Positions 47,733-60,103 of a DNA stretch of 64,000 nucleotides are shown here, in pieces. The stretch spans positions 3,774,213 to 3,838,212 of the forward strand of contig NC_069124.1 of assembly GCF_026914265.1 (NCBI RefSeq), written 5' to 3'. Both the position numbers and the translations under genes were made by a program. The notes under the pieces are model-generated. The model worked only from the letters and a program-made list of their open reading frames with translations. It was not told the origin of the DNA and ran no database searches. Source of the stretch: Mya arenaria (Eukaryota; Mollusca; Bivalvia; Myida; Myidae). Every line of letters begins with the position of its first letter. Position 1 is the first letter of the stretch.

Positions 47733-48372
47733 AGCATTACGAATGTCGTCCATTTTATCCATATCACTTTTTGTAATTGTTTGCATGAAAATAATTAGAA
47801 ACGGCTTTGTACATAATTTTCCACTACGTAGCCTATTTAAAACTATATTCATTTATTATTATTACTAGTTCATTGTTTTGTTTTGTTTTGTTATATTTGT
47901 TTGTTTATCATGTCGTAAAATAGCATCGTGAGTGTTTCGAATGTCCTTAATGTCTCGAAAATTTTCAATATCCTGATGTTTGTGAATATCGCGTTCAAAT
48001 CTCGTGTACGTTGACAATAATACGAATGTTTCCAATGTTAATATCGGGAACATTGTAAATGTCGCCAATGTTTCGAATGTCGCACATTTTGTGAATATCG
48101 CTGATGTCTTGAATGTTACGGATGTCGATAATATTGCCAATGTTATGAGTATCGAAAATGCTATAAATGTCGCAAATTTTGGAATGTGCGAATAACGCGA
48201 ATGTTGTAAATGCCACGAATTTCAAACATTTAAAATGTTGCAATTATTGTAAAAGTGCAAATGTCTTCATTTTTTCGAGTGTCGTAAAATTCGTGAATTT
48301 CGGGATTGTCGTCAAAGTAGGAAATGTCGTGGGGGTTCCAAATGCCAGAACGTTGCGATTGTCGTGAATGTC
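47733..48372. repeat. degenerate 'GAATGTCG' short-motif array (copy 2)
   Basis: Counterpart of 39861-40500 with a handful of substitutions and a 1-2 base deletion near 48187. Confidence 0.6.
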
Positions 48373-50215
48373 GAAATCGTCTCAAACTTTACTCTCCCGT
48401 CCACTCCATTTCGGCCGGTAAAATTACCCTGACCTCCTGTTAAATTCAAATAAATGAATTGAATAAAATTAAGATTTGCATTGGTCATAACAAACTTAAA
48501 CTAGAAATCCCATTGACACTTGTAACAAAACAAAGGGGTATCAGAAACGAGCTCTTGAGATTTCTGATTGTTGAAAAATTGAAGATTTATTTCCCCGCAA
48601 ACGATTTTTCCAGAAAAGTAAGGGAGATCATCTGTGACGGATAAAGATATCTAGAAAAACGTTAAGAATAGCATACACATTGTTTTTGGACTCGATTATT
48701 TGGCGTAATACGGTTCTCCTTGTGTTGAGACATTCTTAAAAATCAAAGCGCTTTAAGCGTTGAACGGCTGTCGGCCTGCTACTGTTTAAGAGAGTGTAGT
48801 GCCGAATGAATCGGAAAGTATTGAAGATATCTCAGTTTGCCTCAGTAATTTCAGGTCCGAGCCTTGAGCAAGATGCATATCAACGGTAAGTTGTTTGAGT
48901 CATACGCCGAGGTCTCCGTTTCCTTCGGTTTGGTTCTGACAAAACGATCGGCCATTCATTGAATTATTAAAAATATTAAAGTAATATAAAAAGACGTAAA
49001 CAACAACCCACAGCAAACTTTTAAATGAGCTCATACCAAAACATAAAAAAAACTCTTCAAAATATTTTCATTTGAGTTTGTGTATGTATTTAGTCAGATT
49101 TGTCAACTTGGTCAGCAGTTTCCCTCTATTTCTAAATTGTCTGCTATCTGGTCAGCCTGTTCGTAAGAGTGTCGAAACCGACGACCCAGATTCTATCTTT
49201 ATCCGATCGTATTGTTACTAGATACCCGCTTTTTTTCATTTAAAATGTTAATTTTGAAACTATTTGCGTTTTCTGCTTTCATATTGCGTTTTGCTACATG
49301 ACGATTAAAAAAGGGCGATTTCTTTGATTTTAATTGCGTAATTACTCAAACTTATTTGCACTGTTTTAACCGCACATCATTTTATGAACAATCATTACAA
49401 AGTTACATTAACAGCTTCTTATTCATAACGCATCTCCGTATTTATTAGAGCAAATAAGTAAAGCAAATGCGGTTGTTGACCACATCAGTTCTAACATCGC
49501 TGGGGTTGATACGCCCGTGCGCGCATTAATTCGTTGGATATCAAAATGTTACGTCGATCTACGATGGTAGTTTCCGATTAATGGTTTTAAAATGTGAATG
49601 CCTGACAGCCTACAGCCTAGAAACGTGTATGCTTGTCGAGTTAATGTGCTGACCAGTTAGCTGACGATATGGAAATAGTGGGATACTGCTGACCAAGTGC
49701 TGACCATATAGATAAAGAAGGAAATTCTTTTATGTGAAATGAACGTAGTGTGAAGAGTTATTTTATGGTTCATTATGTACTACATGTATTAGTTTGTCAA
49801 ATATTACTTTTATGATGATAATTTATTTATATTCTAGTTGACATTTAAGAAGAGCGTTTAATTGCAAGCCACAGTCAACTAGCTTACTTCCCCCAAGCTC
49901 GATCATTATAGTCTAAACAAATGTTCTCAAGGACTTAAGACCTGTTCGTTAAATATTTTGATGCCTACAATAAATGATGCAGCACATGGCGTTTCGCTAC
50001 CTTTTAAGGGATAAAACCAGTTCTGTATTGAAAAATAGCACTTAAACATTGCGATACTCCAATGATGATTTATTATATTGATATTATTTACATTCTTCTG
50101 GGGGTTTTGTTTTGAATCATCTTAGTAAAATTCGTATGCAGCCAATATTCCGGGAAATTAAATATTTTCCTTAAGTGTTTTTTTTATCTTCGACGGGTTA
50201 ACATTATAAGTTACG
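48373..50215. other. spacer within duplication copy 2, nothing recognised
   Basis: Counterpart of 40501-42349; no supportable gene. Confidence 0.35.
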
Positions 50216-50527
50216 ATGTTAGAAGGTAACGCGATATGGGATATGCGGGGTGCAGAAAGCTCGCTTTCTTCCGATATGGTTTCCTTTTCCCCGTTTGTTC
50301 CATACCGGGTCACCTATTATCCCCGTAACGTAAATATCACATCGACAACCTGTTTACATTGGTCAATTTATGAAAATTGTTCATTTATACATCGGAATAG
50401 GAAAATAGACGCCATTTGGGTACGATTCAAAGATGTGACCAAATATGAAAAAAAATATGGGGTCACTGCGTTACCAGTGCTGAACCAATGGCGTTGCATC
50501 ATTCATTACGAAGGCGTCATATACTGA
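50216..50527 (+). CDS. hypothetical 103-residue open frame (doubtful), copy 2
   Basis: Duplicate of the frame at 42350-42661 with an identical predicted peptide. No domain recognised; probably not a gene. Confidence 0.2.
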   Translation: MLEGNAIWDMRGAESSLSSDMVSFSPFVPYRVTYYPRNVNITSTTCLHWSIYENCSFIHRNRKIDAIWVRFKDVTKYEKKYGVTALPVLNQWRCIIHYEGVIY

Positions 50528-50698
50528 ACACAGATACAACCTTATACTAGAGCTTTATTCATTAACTTACGACGTGTTGTTCAAAAGCGTCTAACCTATG
50601 TAAGAAATCAAGACTGAACTTTGTCCAAGGGAAACTACCCCCATTCACTATTCCAAAACCTTCTAAAATGATGGCGTCCCTTGCAGAGGATTTGACCG

Positions 50699-51313
50699 TC
50701 ATTTCTGTGAATACTGTCTACTATATGTTCGCCTAGGGGACGGGCTTGACGTTTTTTGTACATCGGGGTGTTTTCGGGATGCGAGCAGGTGAACGTGGAA
50801 GTCGCCAAAAGGGCGATCTTTGCTGCCCAAAACGTCCTGCAGATGTTTAGAGAGGACGAATCGCACATGGGGCGTGTCATCTCCACTTCCGCCTCGTGAA
50901 AGCCGCCCCTCTGAATCAATTTGGCCGTCACCTTCTCTCAGACGCTCTGTAAGTCCCTCTAACCTTTGCTTGGTCCTCTTCGCGACCTTCAGTCTGTCAT
51001 TCAATTGCCGCTGCATCTCTTGGCGACTTGCGGCCTTCATTTCGTCAAGTTTCCCTTGAAGGCGCTCGAGCACAGTACTCATCTGGGTTTCAAGACGCTC
51101 ACGTTCCTGTTCTGCACGGAGGAACATCCCCTCCCTGGCTGCCTCTGCTGCTGACATGCGTTTGACGTCGTGAACGTCGATAATATCACAAGTTTTGTGA
51201 CCATCGAGATAGCACTGTACACACAGGAGAGCCTGGTGGTCGCGACAAAGTACTTGTGACGTCACATCCGGATGGATAAGGCATGTTGGTTGGCCTTTCT
51301 CTAACTGAGACAT
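50699..51313 (-). CDS. B-box zinc finger / coiled-coil protein (RING-less TRIM-like), copy 2, internally deleted
   Basis: Duplicate of the gene at 42833-43501, ATG at 51313, 204 residues. It lacks 18 residues (GSRYGRLACELIVMKERV of copy 1) directly after the B-box, through a 54-bp in-frame deletion. Two substitutions are visible: Asp to Glu at residue 5 of MSQLD and Gln to Glu in VLQRLQG; one silent change lies nearby. Zinc ligands and most of the coiled coil remain, so the protein could still fold with a shorter linker between B-box and helix. Whether copy 2 lost or copy 1 gained the 54 bp cannot be told from two copies alone; the matching spacing in the paralogue at 44360, which also has a linker there, favours a loss. 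Confidence 0.8.
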   Translation of the reverse strand: MSQLEKGQPTCLIHPDVTSQVLCRDHQALLCVQCYLDGHKTCDIIDVHDVKRMSAAEAAREGMFLRAEQERERLETQMSTVLERLQGKLDEMKAASRQEMQRQLNDRLKVAKRTKQRLEGLTERLREGDGQIDSEGRLSRGGSGDDTPHVRFVLSKHLQDVLGSKDRPFGDFHVHLLASRKHPDVQKTSSPSPRRTYSRQYSQK

Positions 51314-52171
51314 CACAGTTCTTTCTGAAATACACGTCGTACTCACTTAATTATATTAACACAGTTTATAATTGCAATTACTAGTACGACATCTCTGGAT
51401 AATGCATAAAAACATCGTTTTATTTCAAACGTAGCGGGTTATTTTGCTCTTTTTTACTTTACAAGTACATGTAGACAAAATCGCGTAAATACCTGTAGTT
51501 CTGATATATTATTTTATCCAGAAAGTCTTTAGCTTGCACATTTATATGAACGCAACTATCTCAATCAATGTGTGCATAATCCAAATATTGCAAGTTAGTA
51601 CACTCATGATGATTGAATCATTAATTGTCTCCATTATTATCTCAAAATCTTCATTGAAGAGCTCAATGCAATATTTAATTGACATGTTGCCACTTCATCA
51701 GAGTCAACGCAACGCCAAATTAGAGGATTGAGTGTAGGGGTAAGTTCCATCTGTTAATAAAAGGACAGTTTTGTTATTCGTCGAGTATTAACACAATTGT
51801 GTGTTTTGTCTATATTTCTTGTATATTAGATCTTTAATTCCGGTGTGTATGGTCTTATATTATAACAAAGCTATAAAAATTACCACTTTTTCGACGTTGT
51901 TCAATTGGAATTAAATGATGAATTTCTTTCTTTGATTTCATAGAATCTGTATGAATTCGATTTACTTTACAAAAAATTACTAGGACTAGACAAAATTAGA
52001 AAACAGTAAGTCAAAAAGTGTTTTATATATGTTCCTTTCTAAGAGTAAATATCCTAATACTATCAAATCGTATGTATATTTTGAAAGTTCCTTGTTCGTT
52101 TTTGCTATTTCCTTTCTTTCACTTAGCACACTCTTTTGGTATACATGTATTTTAGGTAAGCGGCACAGATC
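51314..52171. promoter_or_regulatory. shared region between divergent B-box genes (copy 2)
   Basis: Nearly identical counterpart of 43502-44359, the same 858 bp in length. Confidence 0.5.
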
Positions 52172-52870
52172 ATGTCTGAAAGAGCGAGCATGCGGCCACA
52201 ATGCGAGGGTTCGGAGGCGCACAAACCTGACGACGCTCATGCGCTATGCAACTCGCACGGCACCTTCCTGTGCATCCAGTGTCTTATCGAGAAGCGCCAT
52301 CTAGAGGAGGGCACGTGCTCTGTGGTCGATCTCCGGAAGTTGACTTCGCGGTTGGACCGCGCACGCATACAGCGTCTCGTCCTCACCCAGATGGCCACAC
52401 GGCGGCTCGCGCAGAAGGAGGATGCGGAACAACGCCTAGAAAAGGAAGGTGGGAACGTTGAGCTCGCCATGGAGACAGCTCTCGAGCGCCTGAAAGAGAA
52501 ACTGACCTTAATGAAGGATCAGAGCGTTGCTGCCATGGCCGGCGACATCGAACGCCGTCTAGCAATGCCAGAAGTCCGTAAGGAGAGAGACGCGCTTGGA
52601 AAACTGAAATCTACATTGCAGGCGAGTATTGACGCCCTACTTGTAGCCGACAAAACCGGGGCTGATATTTCCGGGAAGGACCTCCAGAAATACAGGGATC
52701 AGGAAAAGCAGGCGGCATTAACATTGAGGCATTTGAAGAAAGACTTTTCGGGAGATATAGTGGCAAGGTTTGACCTGTCACCAAGTATCAGTGAAATATT
52801 GTCAGGTCGAATAATGACGCTGGGAAAAGCTGCTTTTGATTCTTCGCACAAGACTATACGGCACCCATAG
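52172..52870 (+). CDS. B-box zinc finger / coiled-coil protein (RING-less TRIM-like), paralogue 2, copy 2
   Basis: Duplicate of 44360-45058; the 232-residue product is identical, and I could find no base difference in the coding sequence. The same B-box-like module, coiled coil and C-terminal DLSPSISEIL block are present. Its strict identity contrasts with the changes in the astakine-like gene of the same duplication. That contrast argues for very recent duplication or for gene conversion over this part. Confidence 0.82.
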   Translation: MSERASMRPQCEGSEAHKPDDAHALCNSHGTFLCIQCLIEKRHLEEGTCSVVDLRKLTSRLDRARIQRLVLTQMATRRLAQKEDAEQRLEKEGGNVELAMETALERLKEKLTLMKDQSVAAMAGDIERRLAMPEVRKERDALGKLKSTLQASIDALLVADKTGADISGKDLQKYRDQEKQAALTLRHLKKDFSGDIVARFDLSPSISEILSGRIMTLGKAAFDSSHKTIRHP

Positions 52871-53136
52871 CAACCGGAGTGACAACACACACAAAGTCGT
52901 TTATTTGGTACGTGAAATCAAAGTGGACACACTATTTTAAGATCAGGTTTAATATTAAATGTTGTATATGTCATTTAGAACCATAGTGTGATAGTTGCAG
53001 AAACTTTGTATGAAAGTGTTTCCATTTAATTTAATAGATATGAATTCAATCGCTTTTTCGTCTTGATTTAAAGACAACGTTCATAGTTAAGCGTAGTTTT
53101 AAAGTTTAAACATATGTTTATGCTAACATATGGCAG

Positions 53137-53326
53137 ACGGACGGACGGACGGACTCCCATATATCGACCTTTGTAAGGTACTTTACCATCACTCCCATTA
53201 TAAAAATATACCCACTAAAGCCCTGCTAACCCTAACTAACCCTACCCAACAAGGGCTACCCAATAAATTTGATCTTCTATAAGTAATGAAGGTATAAGTA
53301 CCCAATATATACCCATTCGTGTGTGC

Positions 53327-53358
<32 letters not shown>

Positions 53359-53475
53359 TGGCAAGTAGATAAAAGAACGCGAGGCACATACTGATAAACT
53401 GACAGATGTGCAGATGACAGAGCGAGAGGCAGACAGCAGACAAACAGACAGCAGACAGACAGACAGACATACACC
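53137..53475. repeat. tetranucleotide microsatellites near the right end of the duplication
   Basis: A GGAC run near 53140 and a GACA run at 53326-53358 match copy 1. Beyond the duplication end at 53428 lie further GACAGACAGCAGAC-type repeats to about 53470. The original locus thus had a longer CAGA-rich tract than the duplicated segment kept. Confidence 0.85.
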
Positions 53476-54967
53476 AGTATACACTATTAACATGGACATA
53501 ATAATACAAGGCATTGCCATCAGAAGAGTAAACAAAGAAAAAAAAACGCCGAAAGAAAGATATCACATGTGATAACCTAATGCCTTTCAAACCCCTTCCC
53601 CAAAATATAAGTGGTTTAAATGTAAGGGTGTAGGGAGGGGGTGCCAGTGTTTGTGCAACGTTTTTGCTTAATCATTCAGCCACTAGTGACTTAATTTCAG
53701 TTCTAACTGTCTTATCTTTTGTTTTGTTCGATCGACTCCTAAAATCAATCGCTTTTTTTAAAATTAAAGCCCATTTTGCCAAGCACATAATGCAGTCTTC
53801 ACAAATGGCTAATGACAATTAATGTTTTCGGCTATAACGAATATAGATCAAAGATAAAAGTGAAACAGATATGAAGAAACGATATTGAATTACAGTGCAA
53901 GTCACTTTCGATCAAGCGTTTAAAGAGAACAGTTTTGAAAGTTAATCAATTCGCTAGATAAATATTGGTTTAAATGGAATTTATTTTCCTAATTTAAAAT
54001 GCAAGCGCCGTCAATTGTTGGATTTGCCGTAATACCTCGGATTTTCAATATTTCATTCTTTTAGAAATCGCTTGATCATTTATCGATCTCTTTAATCAAT
54101 GTATAAATAGTGCCGTTTTCTTCACAAGTTTGGAACTCAAATATAAACAAATTACAAATGATAAGAATAAAAGTGTGCGCGGTGTCTTTTAACAACTGAA
54201 TTTGATCACTTGGTACAATGGCTATTTAACTTCACTGAGGCAGACTATCTCAAATAGGTAAGGACATTATGATATATAATGTATGACAAAAGCTTTCTTT
54301 AAAATGCAATGTATTATGGTTCGCTCTCATATGAATTGCACTTTAATGAAGTTTGTATTCATGATAATTTCTGAAAGGATTCATACAGCTTATCACATTT
54401 CTGAAATGACACGAAGAAAGTTTGGGCATTTAAAGAGTCAATATTTAATTAATATAATGGAATTGCTCGATTTATCATGTATGCTTTTAAAAACTATTTG
54501 GGCAGCAAATGTGTCTGCTTGAAAGATTTATGAAATATGTATGAATTCATAGGACTAACGTATAATATAACATCAAGAAAAAATGGGTAAGAGTTTTGTT
54601 ATTTGCAATTGAGTGGTAGATAAAGGTCGACTATTATTAATATTATTAAGTGTAATCTAACATTTGTAGTATTGTCCATTGAATGCAATCGGCTTTAGCT
54701 ACCGGCTTAATAACAAGGTCAGTATCGGGATAAATGGAATGAATTAGTCGAAAAACAGGTATCAAAAGGCATATTTGATTGTAAATAATTGTATCAGTTA
54801 TGCTTTATTTATCGGTATTTGTACAAATGAATACGGGTATAGACCTTCATCAGCGAGCCCAAATGTCAGGGCGTGCTAAGGGTGATATAGACAACCTCTT
54901 AGGAAGGTCTTATACACGTAAATGTATCAGATCAATGAGCATCAAAACCTAACTGATTGACTAAGTG
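53476..54967. other. intergenic, nothing recognised
   Basis: AT-rich DNA. A 79-codon frame at 54283-54522 shows no domain and is not supported as a gene. Confidence 0.35.
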
Positions 54968-56625
54968 TTGGAGGGGTGTGGAGGCTTGGGGTGGAGCGGG
55001 TTGAGGTTCAGCGAGCAGAGGTGGAGCGGGATGACGTGGAACGGGTGGAGGTGCTGAGGAGGTGAAGGGGTGGGGAGGGGGATCGGGTTGATGTTGAGCA
55101 GGTGGAGGTGCTGGGGAGTTGGGGACGCTGGAAGGGGTGGAGGTGGAGCGAGTGGAGGTGGAGCGAGTGGAGGTGGAGGTAAAATTGAGGTGGTGGGAAG
55201 GTGGCATATTTGAGAGGTTTAGAGGAGTGAAGCAGGAGCGGATTGATGTAGAACGGGTGGAGGTGGTGTGGAGGTGACGGTTGCAAAGCTGGAAGGGATT
55301 GAAGTGCAGCAGGTTGAAGTGGAGCAGTTTGAGGTCTGGTGTGTGGAGTTGGAGCGGGTTTAGGTGGAGCAAGTGGAGTCGGTAGGTTAGATTAGGCGCT
55401 GAGGAGGTGGAGGGGTGGAAAGGTTTAGGGTTGTGGAGTTGGAGCGGGTTGAGGTGGAGCAGCTGGAGGTGGTAGGCTAGATTAGGCGCTGAGGAGGTGG
55501 AGGGGTGGAAAGATTTAGGGTTGTGGAGTTGGAGTGGGTTGAGGTGGAGCAGGTAGAGGCGGTGGGTTGGATAAGGCGCTGGGGAGATAGAGGGGTGAAA
55601 AGGTTTAGGGTTGTGGAGTTGGAGCGGGTTGTGGTGGAGCAGGTAGAGGCGGTGGGTTGGATAAGGCGCTGGGGAGGAAGAGGGGTGAAAAGGTTTAGGG
55701 TTGTGGAGTTGGAGCGGGTTGTGGTGGAGCAGGTAGAGGCGGTGGGTTGGATAAGGCGGTGGGGAGGTAGAAGGGTGAAAAGGTTTAGGGTTGTGGAGTT
55801 GGAGCGGGTTGAGGTGGAGCAGGTTAAGTCGGTGGGTTGGATAAGTCGGTGGGGAGGTAGAGGGGTGAAAAGGTTTAGGGTTGTGGAGTTGGAGCGGGTT
55901 GAGGTGGAGCAGGTAGAGGCGGTGGGTTGAATAAGGCGGTGGGGAGGTGGAGGGGTGAAAAGGATTAGGGTTGTGGAGTTGGAGCAGGTTGAGGTGGATC
56001 AGGTAGAGGCGGTGGGTTGGATAAAGCGGTGGGGAGATGGAGGGGACGGAGCTGGAGCGAGTGGAAGTGGAGCGGGTTGAGGTTCAGCGGGTTGAGGTGT
56101 GGAGGTTGAGGTTGAGCAGGTTGAGGTTGAGCGGGTGGAGGTTGAGCAGGTGAAAGTGGTGGGGTGGATGAGGCGTTGGTAAAGTGGAGAGGATGGAGGA
56201 GGAGCGAGTGGAAGTCGAACAGGTTGAGGTGGAGCGAGTTTCGGTGGAGCGGGTGAAAGTGGTAGGGTGGATGAGGCGGTGGTATAGTGGAAGGGTATAA
56301 AGGTTTAGGGGTGTTGAGGGGGAGCCGGTTTGGGTTGAGCAGGTTTAGGTGGAGTGGGTTGATGATGCGGTGGGGAGTTTGAGGGGTGTGGAGGTCGAGG
56401 GGTTGAGGTGGAGCGCGTTGAGTGATAGGGTGTGGAGGTGGAGGGGTGGAGAAGGAGCGGGTTGGAGGTGGTTGGGTGGATGAGGCGTTGGGGAGCTGGA
56501 GGGGTGGAGAAGTTTAGGTGTATTGAGGTGGTACATGATGAGCTGGTGCGTAAAGGGGCGGTAGGGAGGTGGAGCGGGAGTGGAATGGGGTTGGTGGAGG
56601 GGGGAGGGCGGCTGAGACTGAGGCT
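54968..56625. repeat. G-rich, strand-asymmetric minisatellite region with a 90-bp core array
   Basis: About 1.65 kb in which the plus strand is dominated by G, with T and A and very little C, made of GGAGGTGGAGCGGGTTGAGG-like words. From about 55371 to 56040 the order is strict: AGGTTTAGGGTTGTGGAGTT recurs at 55421, 55511, 55601, 55691, 55781, 55871 and 55961, exactly 90 bp apart. The outer parts repeat the same words irregularly. Because 90 is a multiple of three, a 141-codon frame (55505-55930) with 30-residue repeats such as VVELERVEVEQVEAVGWIRR appears. No start context, splice sites or conservation support a gene. Confidence 0.9.
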
Positions 56626-57939
56626 ATTTTAGCACAAGAAAGATCTATAAATATCCTAGTATATAATGTTAACTTTCCCCATAACAGTATAATAGGTAAA
56701 GACAACGAGAACCTGTTTGTTTAAGGTTCATTGGTCCTCTAGTACGGCTAGATCAAGCGATTCATATTTCGATATAATTAGTTTTGGTATCATGCTTTTG
56801 ATTTAGTGGAACGGGTAGTTATTGACACCTGTTGTTTGTATGTGCATGATATTACTTTTTCGAGTGTAGTGATCTAAAAAAATTAAGCTTATAAATAAAA
56901 TTTACCGTCAGTAATTAAAAATTGAACGACTGTCAGCCATGTTTCACTGAAATATTACTCATATCATAGAAATAATTGACAACTAGACAATCAATTTCAT
57001 AAGACAAGTAGGGTTTTGTCATTGTATGGAAGCCATGGTTTCTTGGTCATGGTTTCCCTAAAGAACAGTAGCCCTGAAAACAAACGACTTGAAAATGAGT
57101 TCCACATTCAGACGATTGCTTGTACACTCATTTCAACATTGTCAATATAGCTGAAGTTGTATTTATTCTTCGCAAACATGTAAAAAAACTTGAAAGTGGG
57201 ATTGTGCTCCTTGATCGTTTGTTTTTTGAAGACACACATTGTTGAGGAATACTATGGTAGAAAAGTGAGTACATGTTGATTTGAAATTTACTAATATATA
57301 TAACTGTTTTGAGTTTTTTCAAGTATTCGTTCATGTACATTTCTTAACATCAAAGGACTATCGATAATGAAGAGCGTTTTTGAATACTTTTTTCGCAGTT
57401 TAAAGATAAAAAAACTTCAGAATGACGAGGTGTATCTTATCCATGAGTCAGCTGTATAATTATATCACTTAAAGCATTTAACAGGGCAATAACTGGTTTA
57501 AATTAAGGAGAAAAATTCAGATATTTCAAACTTTTATTTGAATTAATTTTGGTGTTCAATAGTTCGAAAGTATAATGCATACAACCTTTGCGACATGTAT
57601 TAAGAACATATTATCAAAGTTTGGTTCAAAAAGAATTTGTATTTGTTTGGAAACGTCTTTCTACTCATGACCACCCTATAAACAGTGTACGTTATGTGGC
57701 TTTGTGGTGATTAATCTATTTATTAATCTATTTTAAGAAAGATCTTTGCTGTTTTTGTTACCTGGAAACGAATTTATTGTACTATTTTCACTTTTTTAGA
57801 CTAGATTTCTTGTTTGAAAAGAAAGCATCAAGAAACGACAAGACAGTGTTGATTCGGTAGCCTGGATCAATTTTAAACAAAAACAGGTCTACATTGTTGA
57901 CAGACTTTCTCAGCCAAACTCTGATCAAATCTTCTTTCG
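56626..57939. other. intergenic, nothing recognised
   Basis: AT-rich sequence with no supportable gene. Confidence 0.35.
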
Positions 57940-58090
57940 TAATATTTGTTTAACTCCTTATTACACCAAACTTTTTTGAAAAGGGTGGATGTTTTACTCT
58001 TGAGTTTTCCTCAAAACTAAATTCCACATGTCATTGTTTAACTTTTTTTACCTTCCCAACCCATTTTTGCAGCGTGGAAGGCCATCAAAT
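57940..58090 (-). mobile_element. fragment of the MITE-like family (copy C)
   Basis: On the minus strand it starts near GATGGCCTTCCACGCTGCAA, then GGGTTGGGAAGG and TTTAGTTTTGAGGAAAACTC, parallel to 19896-20000 and 3352-3460. The other end was not found. Confidence 0.5.
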
Positions 58091-58500
58091 TACCGATACC
58101 CTATATCAAGTCACATAGTAATCAGTTTTAACTTTTAAGTAACTCCAGAAAAAAATCTCAATTCGGATAAAGTATGCATATGCGATACAACGATTAAACA
58201 TAGAACATGTAAATGGTAAAATAAGAACAAAAAAAACGCGATGAATTGCACTTCGGTAAAACCATGGAGTATTGCAATACCGTGTGTGCAGTCGTACCAC
58301 ATTCAACACTTGTAAACTTATGATCTTTAATCAAGTATTCATTTATCATGAGCCAAAACTGACTGAATCTCGAGCCAACATGTCGTCCACTTAGAGCCAG
58401 AAGGGCTTAACTACCTACTTCTGTCGTATAAAGATATAACCTTTTGGCAATACATTGGATGATAATAATTTTTTCCTTAGTATCAAATTTCCGATTGCAG

Positions 58501-60103
58501 ATCCATGCAGGAGGGCGTGGACCGATGGACGGCGACTCCGAGAAGCACCACCCCTGGGAGACCGCTGTCCGTCCGCACCTCTTTCCGGCCGGCCATCCAT
58601 GACCTCAGCGAGCAAGCGGCACGAAACTCAACAGGACCGCCGGGTAAGCATGCCATTTGTATAACTCGTTTTATTATGTACAAACAAAAACATACTTGGT
58701 ATATTTAGGCACTAGGCTAATACACATCGTTTTCTCCAAACAAGTGTATTGCAAGCATAATGCGTGGAACCGCATAATTATGCACCTCTAATACAACGTT
58801 TCTGATATAGAACCTGGTTTTCTATGAGACACTTAATCTCAAATTATTATCAATTTTACAGTGAAACCCCTATTTAAATTTACATTTATTGCCATATAAA
58901 CCCTTCATTAGGAACCAGGCATTGACACGTCGCTTCAATGCCGTGGTCATGCATCAAGGTGTTATAAAATCAAAACAACAGTTGCACTCAGTTCATTTAG
59001 CTTCAAATATTATTTTTTGCAGACGACGGGATCCTAAGCGTAGTGAGCACGTGTACACCTCGTGTCGCGCGGTCGGCAGACTCACACGGCTTTCCGGACA
59101 AGTTCCAGTCACCAACGCCGCTGCTGGGGCAGTTCTCTCCGGAAGAAGCCATAAGGGCGTCCCCAACCTCCAAACTCTGCTTCAAAAGCCACAACACCGA
59201 GTACCTGGAGGACCTCCACCGGCAGCGTGTCCTAGTGTCCGCCCACCACCGCCGGAAATTGCATTCGCGCCTCCGCCGCTCTAGGTCCACACCCGTGGGC
59301 GGCGGGCGGAGCGGCTCCCAGTCCAGGGCAGTTGCGAGCGACTTGTCCCGGCACTCTTCTGATGATGATTCAGATAAACTGGATTTCACAATAACAAACG
59401 GCCAGAGACTTGATGAGGAAGAATTCAAGGAACGGTAATCACTGTTTACATAAATATACAGCTAAAACAGACATAGGTTGTAACTCTTTAGCAATTACTT
59501 CCGCGTTTAGACGAATACATTCCAAGACGTATTGATGTACTGGTGTGTATAAATGCATGTATACTATTATACAGAATATCATGGCAATGTTAACAAGAAA
59601 AAAAATAATAGTTTGGTAAAATTGTTTCAATAATTTGCACTAAACTTTTACTGGGAAACATAATATTCTGTTATTTTTATGACAGTATCAACTACCGTCT
59701 GATCAACAGAACCAAACCAAAGGTTGCCTACTCCCACGCAACGTTAATGCCGAACGGGGCGCCTTTATCACAGGTGAATGGCTATCAACAGACATTAGTG
59801 CAAAACTTTCCACAATACTCGCAAAAATATTGCAGCTGGTTGACACGTGGATTCAAAGTTCAAAGTTTCCACACGAATAATCGTGCAGTGCCAGATTACA
59901 ATCACGCGCGCCCACCGCCCCCGCTCGTGCAGTATATCAACAGAACAAAGACTGTCTCCGCCACAAGTCGCTGGCCAAACCGGCAGAGTCGCGCGGCCGG
60001 AAGTATTAATGTGGTCGGCTTCAATAAGCCGCAGCACCAGACGCTTGAGTTTCCTGGCGGCCGGAAGGTCGTTGTCCACACCGGGGAATACCGGAAGCCG
60101 TAG
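58501..60103 (+). CDS. unrecognised basic, proline-rich protein gene, at least three exons
   Basis: Three exons join cleanly. Exon A: 58501-58643 (TTGCAG before, GTAAGC after, ATG at 58505). Exon B: 59023-59434 (TTTTTTGCAG before, GTAATC after). Exon C: 59686-60103 (TATGACAG before, stop TAG). Phases 1 and 2 match across both introns (379 and 251 bp). From the ATG the product is 322 residues. Exon B starts DDGILSVVSTCTPRVARS and has a basic RRKLHSRLRRSRSTP patch, then a Ser/Asp-rich acidic run (SRHSSDDDSDKLDF). Exon C contains INYRLINRTKPKVAYSHA, an RPPPPLVQYINRTK proline stretch and ends FPGGRKVVVHTGEYRKP. No signal peptide, membrane segment or domain is known to me. Higher GC and codon regularity than the surroundings support coding. 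Exon A follows a splice acceptor, so further exons may lie upstream. Confidence 0.78.
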
